In this document: piece by piece, positions 9,313 through 17,200 of the stretch | How the letters are laid out: every line of letters starts with the position of its first letter | Numbering within the stretch: position 1 is the stretch's first letter | Source of the DNA: Psychrobacter sp. NG25 | Lineage (GTDB): Bacteria; Pseudomonadota; Gammaproteobacteria; Pseudomonadales; Moraxellaceae | NCBI RefSeq assembly: GCF_015234355.1 | Contig: NZ_JADGMV010000006.1 | Span: 186,001-250,000 of the forward strand | DNA length: 64,000 nt | Direction of reading: 5' to 3' | The notes under the pieces: generated by a model | The model's input: the letters and a program-made list of their open reading frames with translations, nothing else | Told to the model about the DNA's origin: nothing | Databases searched by the model: none | Translations under genes and position numbers: made by a program

Positions 9313-10419
9313 TTATCTACGTTGTGTCGTAAAGATTAATAATAAGAATACCAAGCCGCCCGCCAGTTCAATCACGACCGATAACACACCTGCCATACCC
9401 AGTAATTGCTCAAAGATGGTCTGACCGAGTACCAAGCAAATCATAGCGACCAGACTGACCAATATCAGTCGCTCGCTGTGGTACATATGACGGGCGATAC
9501 GATTGGTCAATGCACATACTAATAAGCCAAAGAAAGTCACAGGACCGACTAGAGCAGTGGCAGTGGCGACCAATATGGCGATAACGGTCAACAGGCCAAA
9601 TGCGAGACGTTGATAATGGATACCAAGGTTGATGGCTTGTGATTTACCGAGCATCAATACATCGCACTGATAGCGCCAACGCCAGATAAATATGGCACTA
9701 ATGAGGCAAATAACTAGGCTGATGCCAAGCAGTTGTGGATTGACCGTATTGAACTGCGCATAACTGCTAGATTGTACGATGACAAAATCATCAGGATTAA
9801 TTAGCCTAGCAATCAAGGTTGATAAGCTACGAAACAGCACGCCAAAAATAACACCGACCAATATTAGCCGCGTCAAATCTTGACTGCTTTTTGAAAATAG
9901 TAGCTTAAATAATAATAATGACGCGCCAAACATCAAGACAATTTCAAGTGTAAATTTGGCAAGGGGATCGATACTGGTAAAGCTAATCGCACCCAAAAAG
10001 AACACCAGTAGGCTTTGCAGTAAGATATATAGTGAATCAAAGCCCAACAAGGAAGGTGTGAGAATAGGGTTGTGCGTTAAAGTCTGAAACAGTAGTGTCG
10101 ACACTCCGATAGCATAGCCGACCACCATTAATGCCAGTAGTTTTTTACCGCGTAATGGTAGGGCAAAGTCCCAATGTCCATTAACGTTGAGTGTCAAAAA
10201 CAATAGCATCGAGATGACCAAGATAGCGGTGGCAATCGACTTTGGATGATTTACAATCCATGCCCAAAGTTGCGCTAGACGACTTTGCCAAGCTGTGGCA
10301 GTAGCACTGTTTTCTAAAGTATTGTTTCCTAAAAAACCGCTTTCTATCGAGCTGTCTTTTGTTGTATTGGTTTTAGCCATGGTCGTTTTTTCAGAGCGAG
10401 GCGTAGACGGTGAAAACAT
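9313..10419 (-). CDS. Iron-siderophore ABC transporter permease (FecCD family), second subunit
   Basis: An inner-membrane permease of the FecCD/BtuC family, about 368 residues with 9-10 hydrophobic segments, preceded by an approximately 60-residue polar N-terminal leader. Hallmarks include LLGFDSLYILLQ, LGIHYQRL before a cytosolic loop and GPVTFFGLLVCALTNRI, which resembles the coupling-helix region. I chose ATG 10419 because AGGA stands at good spacing; a TTG at 10440 and an ATG at 10380 are alternatives. The gene starts 23 nt after the first permease ends. It resembles VctG/FatC-type subunits of catechol or petrobactin importers. Confidence 0.9.
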   Translation of the reverse strand: MFSPSTPRSEKTTMAKTNTTKDSSIESGFLGNNTLENSATATAWQSRLAQLWAWIVNHPKSIATAILVISMLLFLTLNVNGHWDFALPLRGKKLLALMVVGYAIGVSTLLFQTLTHNPILTPSLLGFDSLYILLQSLLVFFLGAISFTSIDPLAKFTLEIVLMFGASLLLFKLLFSKSSQDLTRLILVGVIFGVLFRSLSTLIARLINPDDFVIVQSSSYAQFNTVNPQLLGISLVICLISAIFIWRWRYQCDVLMLGKSQAINLGIHYQRLAFGLLTVIAILVATATALVGPVTFFGLLVCALTNRIARHMYHSERLILVSLVAMICLVLGQTIFEQLLGMAGVLSVVIELAGGLVFLLLIFTTQRR

Positions 10420-10442
10420 GCGGGAATCCTGTAGTGTCAAGC

Positions 10443-11558
10443 TTATCGATCAGCCGGAGCGCGCAATAGTAGCCATAAAAACAGCACCGTACCGACCACG
10501 CCAAATATCGTCGCGACGGGCACTTCAAATGGATAGCGGATAGAGCGACCAATGATATCGCAGAGTAGGACAGCGGATGCACCGAGCAATGCGACTGCTG
10601 GCAAGCTACGACGTAACTTATCTCCCATCAGTCGGCTGACAATATTGGGCACGACTAAGCCGATAAAAGGAATCATCCCAACAGTGACCACGACGACAGC
10701 GCTCATCATTGCGACCATGCCGACACCAAGCCAGGTGACCTGCCGTTTACTAATACCCAAGTTCAGTGCGATATTATCGCCCAATCCTACGATGGTGAGC
10801 TTATCAGCGATGATGTAAGCCAATATACACAGACCTCCGGTCAGCCATAGCAACTCATATCGACCTGCTAGCACACCAGAAAAATCACCAAACTGCCAAA
10901 CGCTGAGCATCTGCAATGACTCAGTTTGATAAGCGATAAAGGTTGTCACTGCTTCGAGAATGCCACCAAAGACAATGCCGATTAGTGGAATCATCAAAAA
11001 ATCAGTCGGTGGAATCCGATGAATAAGCAGCATAAACAGCATCATGCCAAATACTGCTGCGACGGTCGCCACACCCATTTTGATAATGAGTGCGCTGGCT
11101 GGAAATAGTAGACTGACTACCAATAATCCAAGCGCTGCACTCTGAGTGGCACCAACCATTGAAGGTTCAACAAAGCGGTTTTTTAGCACTACTTGGATAA
11201 TCATCCCTGCAACTGCCATCGAGATACCGGTCAAGATAATCGCAATAGTGCGGGGTAGTCGGCTGACTAAAAATAGCGAGCTATCAGAGTTGGCGCTATG
11301 ATTGATAAGGCTGCGTAGAAAACCGGACCACGAAAAATCTGCGACACCAATAGATAAGCTCAATAACACCAAAAGCCCCATAATAATGAGGCTTCCCGTG
11401 TTGATTAACCATGGTGGCATGGTGGCACGGTAATGTTTAGAATTGAGACTGTTGCCAGTGCTTCTTTTCCAACTCGCTGATGCGGCTGGCGAAGAAGTAC
11501 TGGTTTTAACGCTGGGCTGTGCACGATGTGAAAATAACGACATAACGGCTACTGGCAT
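10443..11558 (-). CDS. Iron-siderophore ABC transporter permease (FecCD family), first subunit
   Basis: A 371-residue FecCD-type permease. About ten hydrophobic segments follow a polar 45-residue N-terminus. Family features include SRLPRTIAIILTGISMAVAG, VEPSMVGATQSAALG, LGISKRQV and GMIPFIGLVVPNIVSRL. It should form a heterodimer with the permease encoded next. The ATG at 11558 lacks a clear ribosome site; an ATG five codons in (11543) is possible. It follows the binding-protein gene by about 65 nt in the same operon. Resemblance to VctD/FatD supports a siderophore rather than a cobalamin substrate. Confidence 0.9.
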   Translation of the reverse strand: MPVAVMSLFSHRAQPSVKTSTSSPAASASWKRSTGNSLNSKHYRATMPPWLINTGSLIIMGLLVLLSLSIGVADFSWSGFLRSLINHSANSDSSLFLVSRLPRTIAIILTGISMAVAGMIIQVVLKNRFVEPSMVGATQSAALGLLVVSLLFPASALIIKMGVATVAAVFGMMLFMLLIHRIPPTDFLMIPLIGIVFGGILEAVTTFIAYQTESLQMLSVWQFGDFSGVLAGRYELLWLTGGLCILAYIIADKLTIVGLGDNIALNLGISKRQVTWLGVGMVAMMSAVVVVTVGMIPFIGLVVPNIVSRLMGDKLRRSLPAVALLGASAVLLCDIIGRSIRYPFEVPVATIFGVVGTVLFLWLLLRAPADR

Positions 11559-11623
11559 ACAGATGAGGTATAAAAACGGTCATTAAAAACGGCCATCAAC
11601 AGTTAATTAAGCAACGACAGCGT

Positions 11624-12649
11624 TTACTTAGCGTTAGTAAAGGCATTTTTGATGGTCGTCAAATCTTGTATCCACTGATAATAGCCGCCAAATGCAAGGT
11701 AAGAATCTGGGCTTAGATAAACCACTTGGTCTTTTTTCCATGCGGTGGTTTGCGCCACTAATGGATTGTCTAATACTGCTTTTGCACCGACACTGTCTTC
11801 GCCGATAGCCGCACTACGATCAATCACAAATAACCAGTCTGGATTTGTTTTTTGCAGATACTCAAAAGAGATTGGCTGACCATGACGCCCTTCTTTGATT
11901 TGATCATCAGCGATGGGGACGTTTACGACGTTATGAATAAAGCCGTAGCGTGATTCAGCGCCATATGTCGATATTTTATTGCCATTGACCATGACCACTA
12001 GGCCAGTGCCGCTGTCTTTGGTGACGGCTTTGGTTTCTTCAATCAAACCATCAATGTCTTGTTGTAATTTAGCGGCTTGTTCGCTTTTGCCAAACAATGC
12101 GCCTAAATCGGCCAAGCGGCGTTTGCTTGACTCATAAATATTGGCCGTATCGATAGACATGTCTAGTGTTGGTGCAATGCTAGAGAGCTCGTCATATTTT
12201 TCAGCCATACGTGAGCCAACTAAGATAGCTTGCGGCTGCATAGCATTCAATGCCTCAAGATCTGGCTCAAATACCGTACCGACGCCTGCAGGTGCTGGTT
12301 GGTTTTTGGCTTGTAAGTTATTTAGAGGTGTTGTGGCTGGTGCGCCATCAATAGCAACATCAAGCGCTGCCAAATCCTGCATCAATGTCATGTCATACAC
12401 CACGATTGGCGATGGGTTTACCGCTAACTCGACGTCTCCTTTTACGGTATCCACTGTGATAGTACTAGCAGCGCTGTTATCAGCAGTTTGATTTTCAGTC
12501 GTGGTATCTGTTGGCTCAGAGTCCGTTGATTCTGGTGAGCTACAGCCTGCCACACTGATACTAGCAACGAGTGCGGTCGTCATAGCAGTCAGTAATGGGC
12601 GTTTAAAAAAGGCGCTAGGAGAGCGGTTAGACAATAAAGCGATAGACAT
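11624..12649 (-). CDS. Siderophore-binding lipoprotein of ABC importer
   Basis: A 341-residue periplasmic binding protein of the FatB/VctP/CeuE type, delivering ferric siderophore to the permeases encoded downstream. A lipoprotein signal peptide ends at Cys36 (lipobox SVAGC), followed by a Ser/Thr/Glu-rich linker. The binding lobes begin near VVYDMTLMQDL, with GVGTVFEPDLEAL and ILVGSRMAEKYDEL, and the far lobe has NPDWLFVIDRSAAIG. Membrane anchoring of such a protein is usual in Gram-positive bacteria and also known in some Gram-negatives. It is first gene of the minus-strand operon and diverges from tonB across a Fur-controlled region. Confidence 0.9.
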   Translation of the reverse strand: MSIALLSNRSPSAFFKRPLLTAMTTALVASISVAGCSSPESTDSEPTDTTTENQTADNSAASTITVDTVKGDVELAVNPSPIVVYDMTLMQDLAALDVAIDGAPATTPLNNLQAKNQPAPAGVGTVFEPDLEALNAMQPQAILVGSRMAEKYDELSSIAPTLDMSIDTANIYESSKRRLADLGALFGKSEQAAKLQQDIDGLIEETKAVTKDSGTGLVVMVNGNKISTYGAESRYGFIHNVVNVPIADDQIKEGRHGQPISFEYLQKTNPDWLFVIDRSAAIGEDSVGAKAVLDNPLVAQTTAWKKDQVVYLSPDSYLAFGGYYQWIQDLTTIKNAFTNAK

Positions 12650-12900
12650 AAATAACTCGGTATATTAGCAGTTTGGGTAGATTGTTAAAAAAATGATTAC
12701 CCATATAAAAATGAAATGAGTTTGTCCAATGTGATGTATATACCAGACAATGCTCGGCGGTATTTATTTAACTGTTATAGTTTTTATGAGGTGGTTGTGC
12801 ACTTATAACTTAAATTGTTTAATTATCTTATGGTGTAAAATAAGAGATAGGGTTCGATAAGTAATTTTTTATAAGTGCTATAAGCTGTTAGAGAACCGCA

Positions 12901-12943
12901 ATGATAAGGCAATTGAGATTCATTATCAATATAAATGATAATG
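12901..12943 (-). promoter_or_regulatory. Fur-overlapped promoter of siderophore ABC operon
   Basis: On the minus strand TTGATA (12929-12924) and TATCAT (12906-12901) are separated by 17 nt. A Fur-like dyad, CATTATCA (12921-12928) / TGATAATG (12936-12943), overlaps the -35 element, a classical repressor position. It lies about 250 bp upstream of the binding-protein start, so the leader would be long. Confidence 0.6.
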
Positions 12944-12950
12944 ATTTTTA

Positions 12951-13029
12951 TTAACAAGGTGGATTTGGTTTGTTATAATTGTATTAATAAAAGAGCAATT
13001 ATCTCAGTTTATTATTGATAATAATTATC
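12951..13029 (+). promoter_or_regulatory. tonB promoter with downstream Fur box
   Basis: TTAACA (12951) and TATAAT (12974) are spaced by 17 nt and give a good sigma70 promoter. GATAATAATTATC at 13017-13029 is a perfect 6-1-6 palindrome matching the Fur core, placed about 30 bp downstream of the expected transcription start. Together with the minus-strand box this gives iron control of both divergent operons. Confidence 0.65.
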
Positions 13030-13082
13030 GTTTGCATTATTATCTACGCCATTCTATCTCAGTTAATTAATATTAGGGTGTT

Positions 13083-14003
13083 ATGAGTTCAACGAATTTA
13101 GACGCGCCATCACCTAAGTTGACGCTTGCGACTATTGCGGTAGTTGTGGGATTGCATGTGCTGACGGCAGTAGCATTAGCGGCGGTCAAAACGCCTGAGA
13201 TGAAAGTAGAACCAGAAAAAGTGACGCCACCTATTGAAATAGAGCTGATTACGTTTCCACCGCCTCCGCCACCTGTGGAGATTGAAGAAATAAAGGTTGA
13301 AGAAAAGCCGAAACCAGTTGAAAAGCTGGATACTAAGCTTAAGGCGAAGCCTGTTACTGCACCTGTTGTAAAAAAGTCAACAAAACCAGTCAAAGATCCA
13401 AGTATAAATAAACCAGCAGCAGCATCACCTAGCAATAACAATCCACCAGATGAGCTTCCACCTGAGAGTACAGATAATACGACGGATAATAATGACCAAA
13501 CAGATTTGGGAGGAGTTGTAGATAATAGTACAACTACTGTTGTCCAAGTAGAGACTAATCTAGGCAAGAAACCTACAATTGACACTAGTACAAACAATAA
13601 CAAAGGTAGCAATAGTCCAATTAGTACCGGAGCTGGTAAAAAAAATACTGGAGGTAGTAATGAAGGTGTTAACCAAAAAGAAACAACACCACCTGTAGAT
13701 ACAGGTCCAGTAAGTCTCGGTGCTGGTGAAGCCAGCTGGCGAAGCGGACGTGAGCCTAGACTTGGCTTTCTAGCGAAAGAAAGCAGCCTTAGAGATAAAG
13801 GAAGTATCTCAGTAACAGCAGCAATAACAGTGGATGAAAAAGGTAATATTACGAACGTATCTATTTCTCCAGGAACCGATATCAGAAGCGTAGATAATAA
13901 AATTAAAAGAGCTATAAAGAAAGCTAAATTGAAACCATTTATACGTAATGGGGTAGCGGTGAGAGGTACGGTGTCTTTGCCGGTTCGTTACGATCTACCT
14001 TGA
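13083..14003 (+). CDS. tonB: TonB energy-transducing protein
   Basis: A 306-residue periplasm-spanning protein coupling the ExbB-ExbD proton channel to outer-membrane receptors. One N-terminal membrane anchor (about residues 13-36) is followed by a Pro/Glu/Lys-rich rod with FPPPPPPVEIEEIK and EKPKPVEK, a long Asn/Thr/Gly-rich spacer (about 110-215), and a C-terminal TonB domain (about 218-306) ending in TVSLPVRYDLP. The spacer is longer and more Asn-rich than in Escherichia coli TonB (239 residues). The ribosome site AGGG precedes the ATG. exbB and exbD follow in order, and the promoter carries a Fur-like palindrome. Confidence 0.93.
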   Translation: MSSTNLDAPSPKLTLATIAVVVGLHVLTAVALAAVKTPEMKVEPEKVTPPIEIELITFPPPPPPVEIEEIKVEEKPKPVEKLDTKLKAKPVTAPVVKKSTKPVKDPSINKPAAASPSNNNPPDELPPESTDNTTDNNDQTDLGGVVDNSTTTVVQVETNLGKKPTIDTSTNNNKGSNSPISTGAGKKNTGGSNEGVNQKETTPPVDTGPVSLGAGEASWRSGREPRLGFLAKESSLRDKGSISVTAAITVDEKGNITNVSISPGTDIRSVDNKIKRAIKKAKLKPFIRNGVAVRGTVSLPVRYDLP

Positions 14004-14086
14004 ATATATTAATTATTTGAATTTAAATTTGTAAAAAACGATGATCGATATCTTAAGCCATAACACAAAAGACGAAGGAGTCTGAC

Positions 14087-14758
14087 ATGGACTTTATGCA
14101 ATACTGGCAATATAGTGACATGGTGACCAAAACCTTGTTCTTTGTACTATTCGCTTTATCCCTTATCTCTTGGGTGACGGGTATCATTCGTGTACTACAA
14201 AGCCGTAAGTTGGCGGCGACGGTTGCCGATGATTTAACTCATCAAGTCCAAGCCAAACAGACTGGGTTGTTAGAGCAGGATGCACCCACTCGTCGATTGG
14301 TGATAGAGCAAGCATTACTCAAGCATATTGGACGCTATCGCTTTTCTAGTGAACGTGGCCTGCCTATCCTTGGTACGACGGCAGCGATTGCACCGTTTAT
14401 TGGTTTGTTTGGTACCGTATGGGGCATTTTTCATGCGCTGCACAATATCGGTACGAGCGGACAAGCAGGATTGGGTCAAGTAGCAGGGCCAGTCGGCGAG
14501 GCTCTTATCATGACAGGCTTGGGTATTGCAGTGGCTATTCCAGCCGTGGTTTTTTATAACCTCGCTGTACGTATCAATCGCCGTGTAATGTATCAGGCAA
14601 ATGACAGAGCGCATGACTTACTGGCTGATTCTGCGAATATAAAAGCAGTAGCAAACACGCAGCCTACCGAGCAAGTAACTTCAGTGAAAAGCTCAGCTGA
14701 CACCCAACAAAGCAATACTAATAAACAGTATCGTAATGTGTCTACTTCGCAGTTATAG
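14087..14758 (+). CDS. exbB: TonB-system proton-channel protein ExbB
   Basis: A 223-residue inner-membrane protein of the MotA/TolQ/ExbB family. Three membrane segments are visible (about residues 13-36, 92-118 and 135-160). The conserved pore helices contain LGTTAAIAPFIGLFGTVWGI and GPVGEALIMTGLGIAVAIPAV. The C-terminus is a Gln/Ser/Thr-rich tail of about 40 residues. It has a good ribosome site (GAAGGAG) and lies between tonB and exbD, which makes ExbB rather than TolQ the right assignment. Confidence 0.94.
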   Translation: MDFMQYWQYSDMVTKTLFFVLFALSLISWVTGIIRVLQSRKLAATVADDLTHQVQAKQTGLLEQDAPTRRLVIEQALLKHIGRYRFSSERGLPILGTTAAIAPFIGLFGTVWGIFHALHNIGTSGQAGLGQVAGPVGEALIMTGLGIAVAIPAVVFYNLAVRINRRVMYQANDRAHDLLADSANIKAVANTQPTEQVTSVKSSADTQQSNTNKQYRNVSTSQL

Positions 14759-14892
14759 ACAGCATCGTGAGATAGCGATGGTTATCTTTAACGGGTAACA
14801 GCGATTTCTATCGTTGTATAAGTAACGATGAAACAAACAGTGAAGACAAGTACTGACTAAGCACACATAGCAAGCATATATTGAGAGTAATT

Positions 14893-15294
14893 ATGGCATT
14901 TCAGTTAGGTGATGATGACGTCCAAGGCATGAATGAGATGAACCTCATTCCGCTTATCGATGTCATGCTAGTTTTGATGATTATCTTTTTGTTGACTGCG
15001 ACCGTTCTTAATCCGACTGTTCCGCTTAACCTACCGGAGACGAGTGCACAAGTCAATGAGCCGCCACCAGGAGCCATTCAGATCAGTATCGATCAGGATG
15101 CGGGCGTGTTTTGGGACAGTGATCCGATCACGATAGAGGAGCTGGATAAGCGTCTACAGCAGGAAAGCGCGCAAGGCAAAAACCCTTCTATTCAACTGCG
15201 TGCAGATAAAGAAAGCAAGTATGACACTGTCGCGCAAGTACTGGCATCTGCTAGCGAAGCAGGGCTGACCAAGATAGCTTTTGTCAATGAGTAA
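14893..15294 (+). CDS. exbD: TonB-system biopolymer transport protein ExbD
   Basis: A 133-residue protein with one membrane helix (about 18-40) containing the essential Asp23 in NLIPLIDVML, followed by a periplasmic domain ending in ASEAGLTKIAFVNE. Asp23 is the proton-path residue of the ExbD/TolR family. The ATG at 14893 is preferred over the TTG at 14881 because TTGAGAG then acts as the ribosome site. It follows exbB by about 130 nt and is followed by a very strong terminator that ends the tonB operon. Confidence 0.93.
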   Translation: MAFQLGDDDVQGMNEMNLIPLIDVMLVLMIIFLLTATVLNPTVPLNLPETSAQVNEPPPGAIQISIDQDAGVFWDSDPITIEELDKRLQQESAQGKNPSIQLRADKESKYDTVAQVLASASEAGLTKIAFVNE

Positions 15295-15416
15295 GGTGGG
15301 TATATAAAAGGTGGGGTGAGATTGTCATATGACGATTGCTGGATAGCCAACCATTAGATAGGTAGAAAGATAGGTAGCTAGTATAATAATAAAATAAAAA
15401 TAATAAACTTTTCTCC

Positions 15417-15471
15417 AACCTCACTGAGTACTTAAACCTCAAATTAAGTACTCAGTGAGGTTTTCTTTTTT
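15417..15471. terminator. Strong bidirectional terminator between exbD and DUF2799 gene
   Basis: A perfect 19-bp stem (AACCTCACTGAGTACTTAA and its complement) with an 8-nt loop and a T-rich tract on the plus strand. It ends the tonB-exbB-exbD transcript and may stop the convergent DUF2799 lipoprotein transcript. Confidence 0.9.
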
Positions 15472-15509
15472 ACTAGCGATGCTTTATTTTTATCGATAAT
15501 GCCTTATTT

Positions 15510-16043
15510 TTACCAGCGATGGCCCAGTGGGCGATATCTGCGATCAAAGGGACCATATCCGAAAGGATAAGGTGAGCGTAAATAGTCCAAATCTTGCTGG
15601 CGGATATAGTAGTAGCGCCCTTGTGAGTAGGCTTCTTCTAGCTTATCGATACCTTCTAGTGGACAGACCGCTTGCCACTCATAACCTTCGCGGCCGAGTT
15701 TGTAAGCCGTGAGCTCGGTGCAGTAATTTTTGAGCCCTTGCTGACGTCCCTGTTCCCACAGTATCCGATTGGGCGTGGCACCGCCTATACTTGCACAGCT
15801 ACCTGCATAGTGGCCGAAATAAGCGCCTGAGCGGCCACGGCTACCATCGGTATAGCCGACTTCTTGCCAGTTGCTGGCTTGGCATTGCTGCAGTGTGAGG
15901 CTTTGAGTGGTTGCACAACCTGACAAGGTCAGTAATGCCGCGCTGATCAGTGATATGGAGATACCGGGTTTGCTCATGACTTTATTGACCAAATTGTTAG
16001 AAATATCGGTAGTCGATGAGTTTCGCTTAATAAGATAATTCAT
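15510..16043 (-). CDS. DUF2799-type lipoprotein
   Basis: A 177-residue probable outer-membrane lipoprotein. A signal sequence leads to the lipobox LSGC at residues 40-43. The mature part contains the DUF2799-like pattern: CQASNWQEVGYTDG, GRSGAYFGHYAGSC and NRILWEQGRQQGLKNYC, followed by YKLGREGYEW and EAYSQGRYYY. The ATG at 16043 has AGG at good spacing and gives a 22-residue extension before the typical signal start; an internal ATG at 15977 would give a more usual lipoprotein signal but has no ribosome site. The function of the family is unknown. Confidence 0.8.
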   Translation of the reverse strand: MNYLIKRNSSTTDISNNLVNKVMSKPGISISLISAALLTLSGCATTQSLTLQQCQASNWQEVGYTDGSRGRSGAYFGHYAGSCASIGGATPNRILWEQGRQQGLKNYCTELTAYKLGREGYEWQAVCPLEGIDKLEEAYSQGRYYYIRQQDLDYLRSPYPFGYGPFDRRYRPLGHRW

Positions 16044-16299
16044 AATAAACCTGCGCGCGTTTAAAATTATGGTTTATCATAGCACTTTTTACGGCTGACT
16101 ACTTTTTCTATCTTATTATCAGGCTAGCTTTTAGTGCCGCTAAGTATTTGATATATCAATATATATAGCGATTGTATGGTGGTCTAAATGAGTCGTTGTT
16201 GAATGGCTGCCAGTTCATGGCGCTTGATTTTTCGTGGTTCGTGCTCATTATAAGCATCTATATAGTATTACTTTAATTTAGTCAAAAGGTCAGACCATC

Positions 16300-16893
16300 A
16301 TGGGCATATTTATTGGCGTTATCATTGTACTATTTGTATTAGGGAGTATGATGGCGCTCAAACCGAATGGTATCGATCAGCGCTTGGACAAACTGCGCAT
16401 GACGGCGCGACGGTTACAGCTCAATCCAAAGCTGGTGGCTTGTCCTGATTGGATTAAAGGTAAAGATAACGAGTATGGCCGTGGCATGATGGGTCAATAT
16501 TGCTTAGTGCTAGACGACACGCAATTACCGCATACGCGTTATCAAGTGATTGATGGTCAGTGGCGTCCAGATAGTAGTTTTGTCGATACGACAAGAGATA
16601 CGACCAAACTCAGTATCCCAAGTGCCATTCGTTCCAATTATGGTCATGCGGATACCACGGTCAAAAAAACCAATTTTAGCTTGGATAAAGTACCGCTCGA
16701 TTTACCAGTCAGTATTGAGCCGTTTATAAAAGGCTTATGGACCAAAGCCAATAGCATTATTATTTATTGGGAAGATATCGCTTATGTGCGTCCATTGAGT
16801 AACCCTGCTTATCATCACTCACTGATAGAAAAAGACCTGTTAGCGTTGAAAGAAAATTTGGAAAAATGGGCAATAGAAGTACAGAAAACCTAA
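16300..16893 (+). CDS. Hypothetical membrane-anchored protein
   Basis: A 197-residue protein with one N-terminal hydrophobic segment (residues 2-20, MGIFIGVIIVLFVLGSMM) and a soluble domain of about 170 residues. Two Cys in the soluble part (CPDW, QYCLVLDD) could pair if the domain is periplasmic. I recognise no catalytic motif; I think similar proteins occur across Moraxellaceae, but that is memory, not proof. A good ribosome site (AAAAGG) precedes the ATG. It stands upstream of topA with a 300-bp gap and is probably a separate transcript. Confidence 0.7.
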   Translation: MGIFIGVIIVLFVLGSMMALKPNGIDQRLDKLRMTARRLQLNPKLVACPDWIKGKDNEYGRGMMGQYCLVLDDTQLPHTRYQVIDGQWRPDSSFVDTTRDTTKLSIPSAIRSNYGHADTTVKKTNFSLDKVPLDLPVSIEPFIKGLWTKANSIIIYWEDIAYVRPLSNPAYHHSLIEKDLLALKENLEKWAIEVQKT

Positions 16894-17200
16894 GCAAGGT
16901 AGTAAATAATTTTTTAATCTCCATTAATAACCAATATGCAAGCACTTTTGATAGACTCCCAGTCATTTTCAGTTGACAGTTTAGCGCTTAGCAGTGTAAC
17001 GTCTTTATAACTATATCTTTATATTATGGTTATTGTTTGTTTTATAACTGTTTTTATGAGCAACTATCAGCGCCATGGTCGAATGTTTAATGCGCCTCAA
17101 TACAATAATTCGCTGAGCTATTATAACCAATTATTATAAATTGCCATGTCGTTGAATTTATTCTTACTTTTAATTTACTTATATTATGGTGTCGTAAAAT
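16894..17200. other. Intergenic region upstream of topA
   Basis: About 300 bases, AT-rich, with no ORF worth calling. It should hold the topA promoter; I did not find a single convincing -10/-35 pair, and the topA start lacks a strong ribosome site. Confidence 0.4.

Noticed and set aside
13073..13612. A 179-codon ORF antisense to tonB
   Set aside because: It mirrors the Pro/Lys/Thr-rich repeats of tonB on the opposite strand; composition is Ser/Thr/Gly/Val low complexity and no ribosome site is present.
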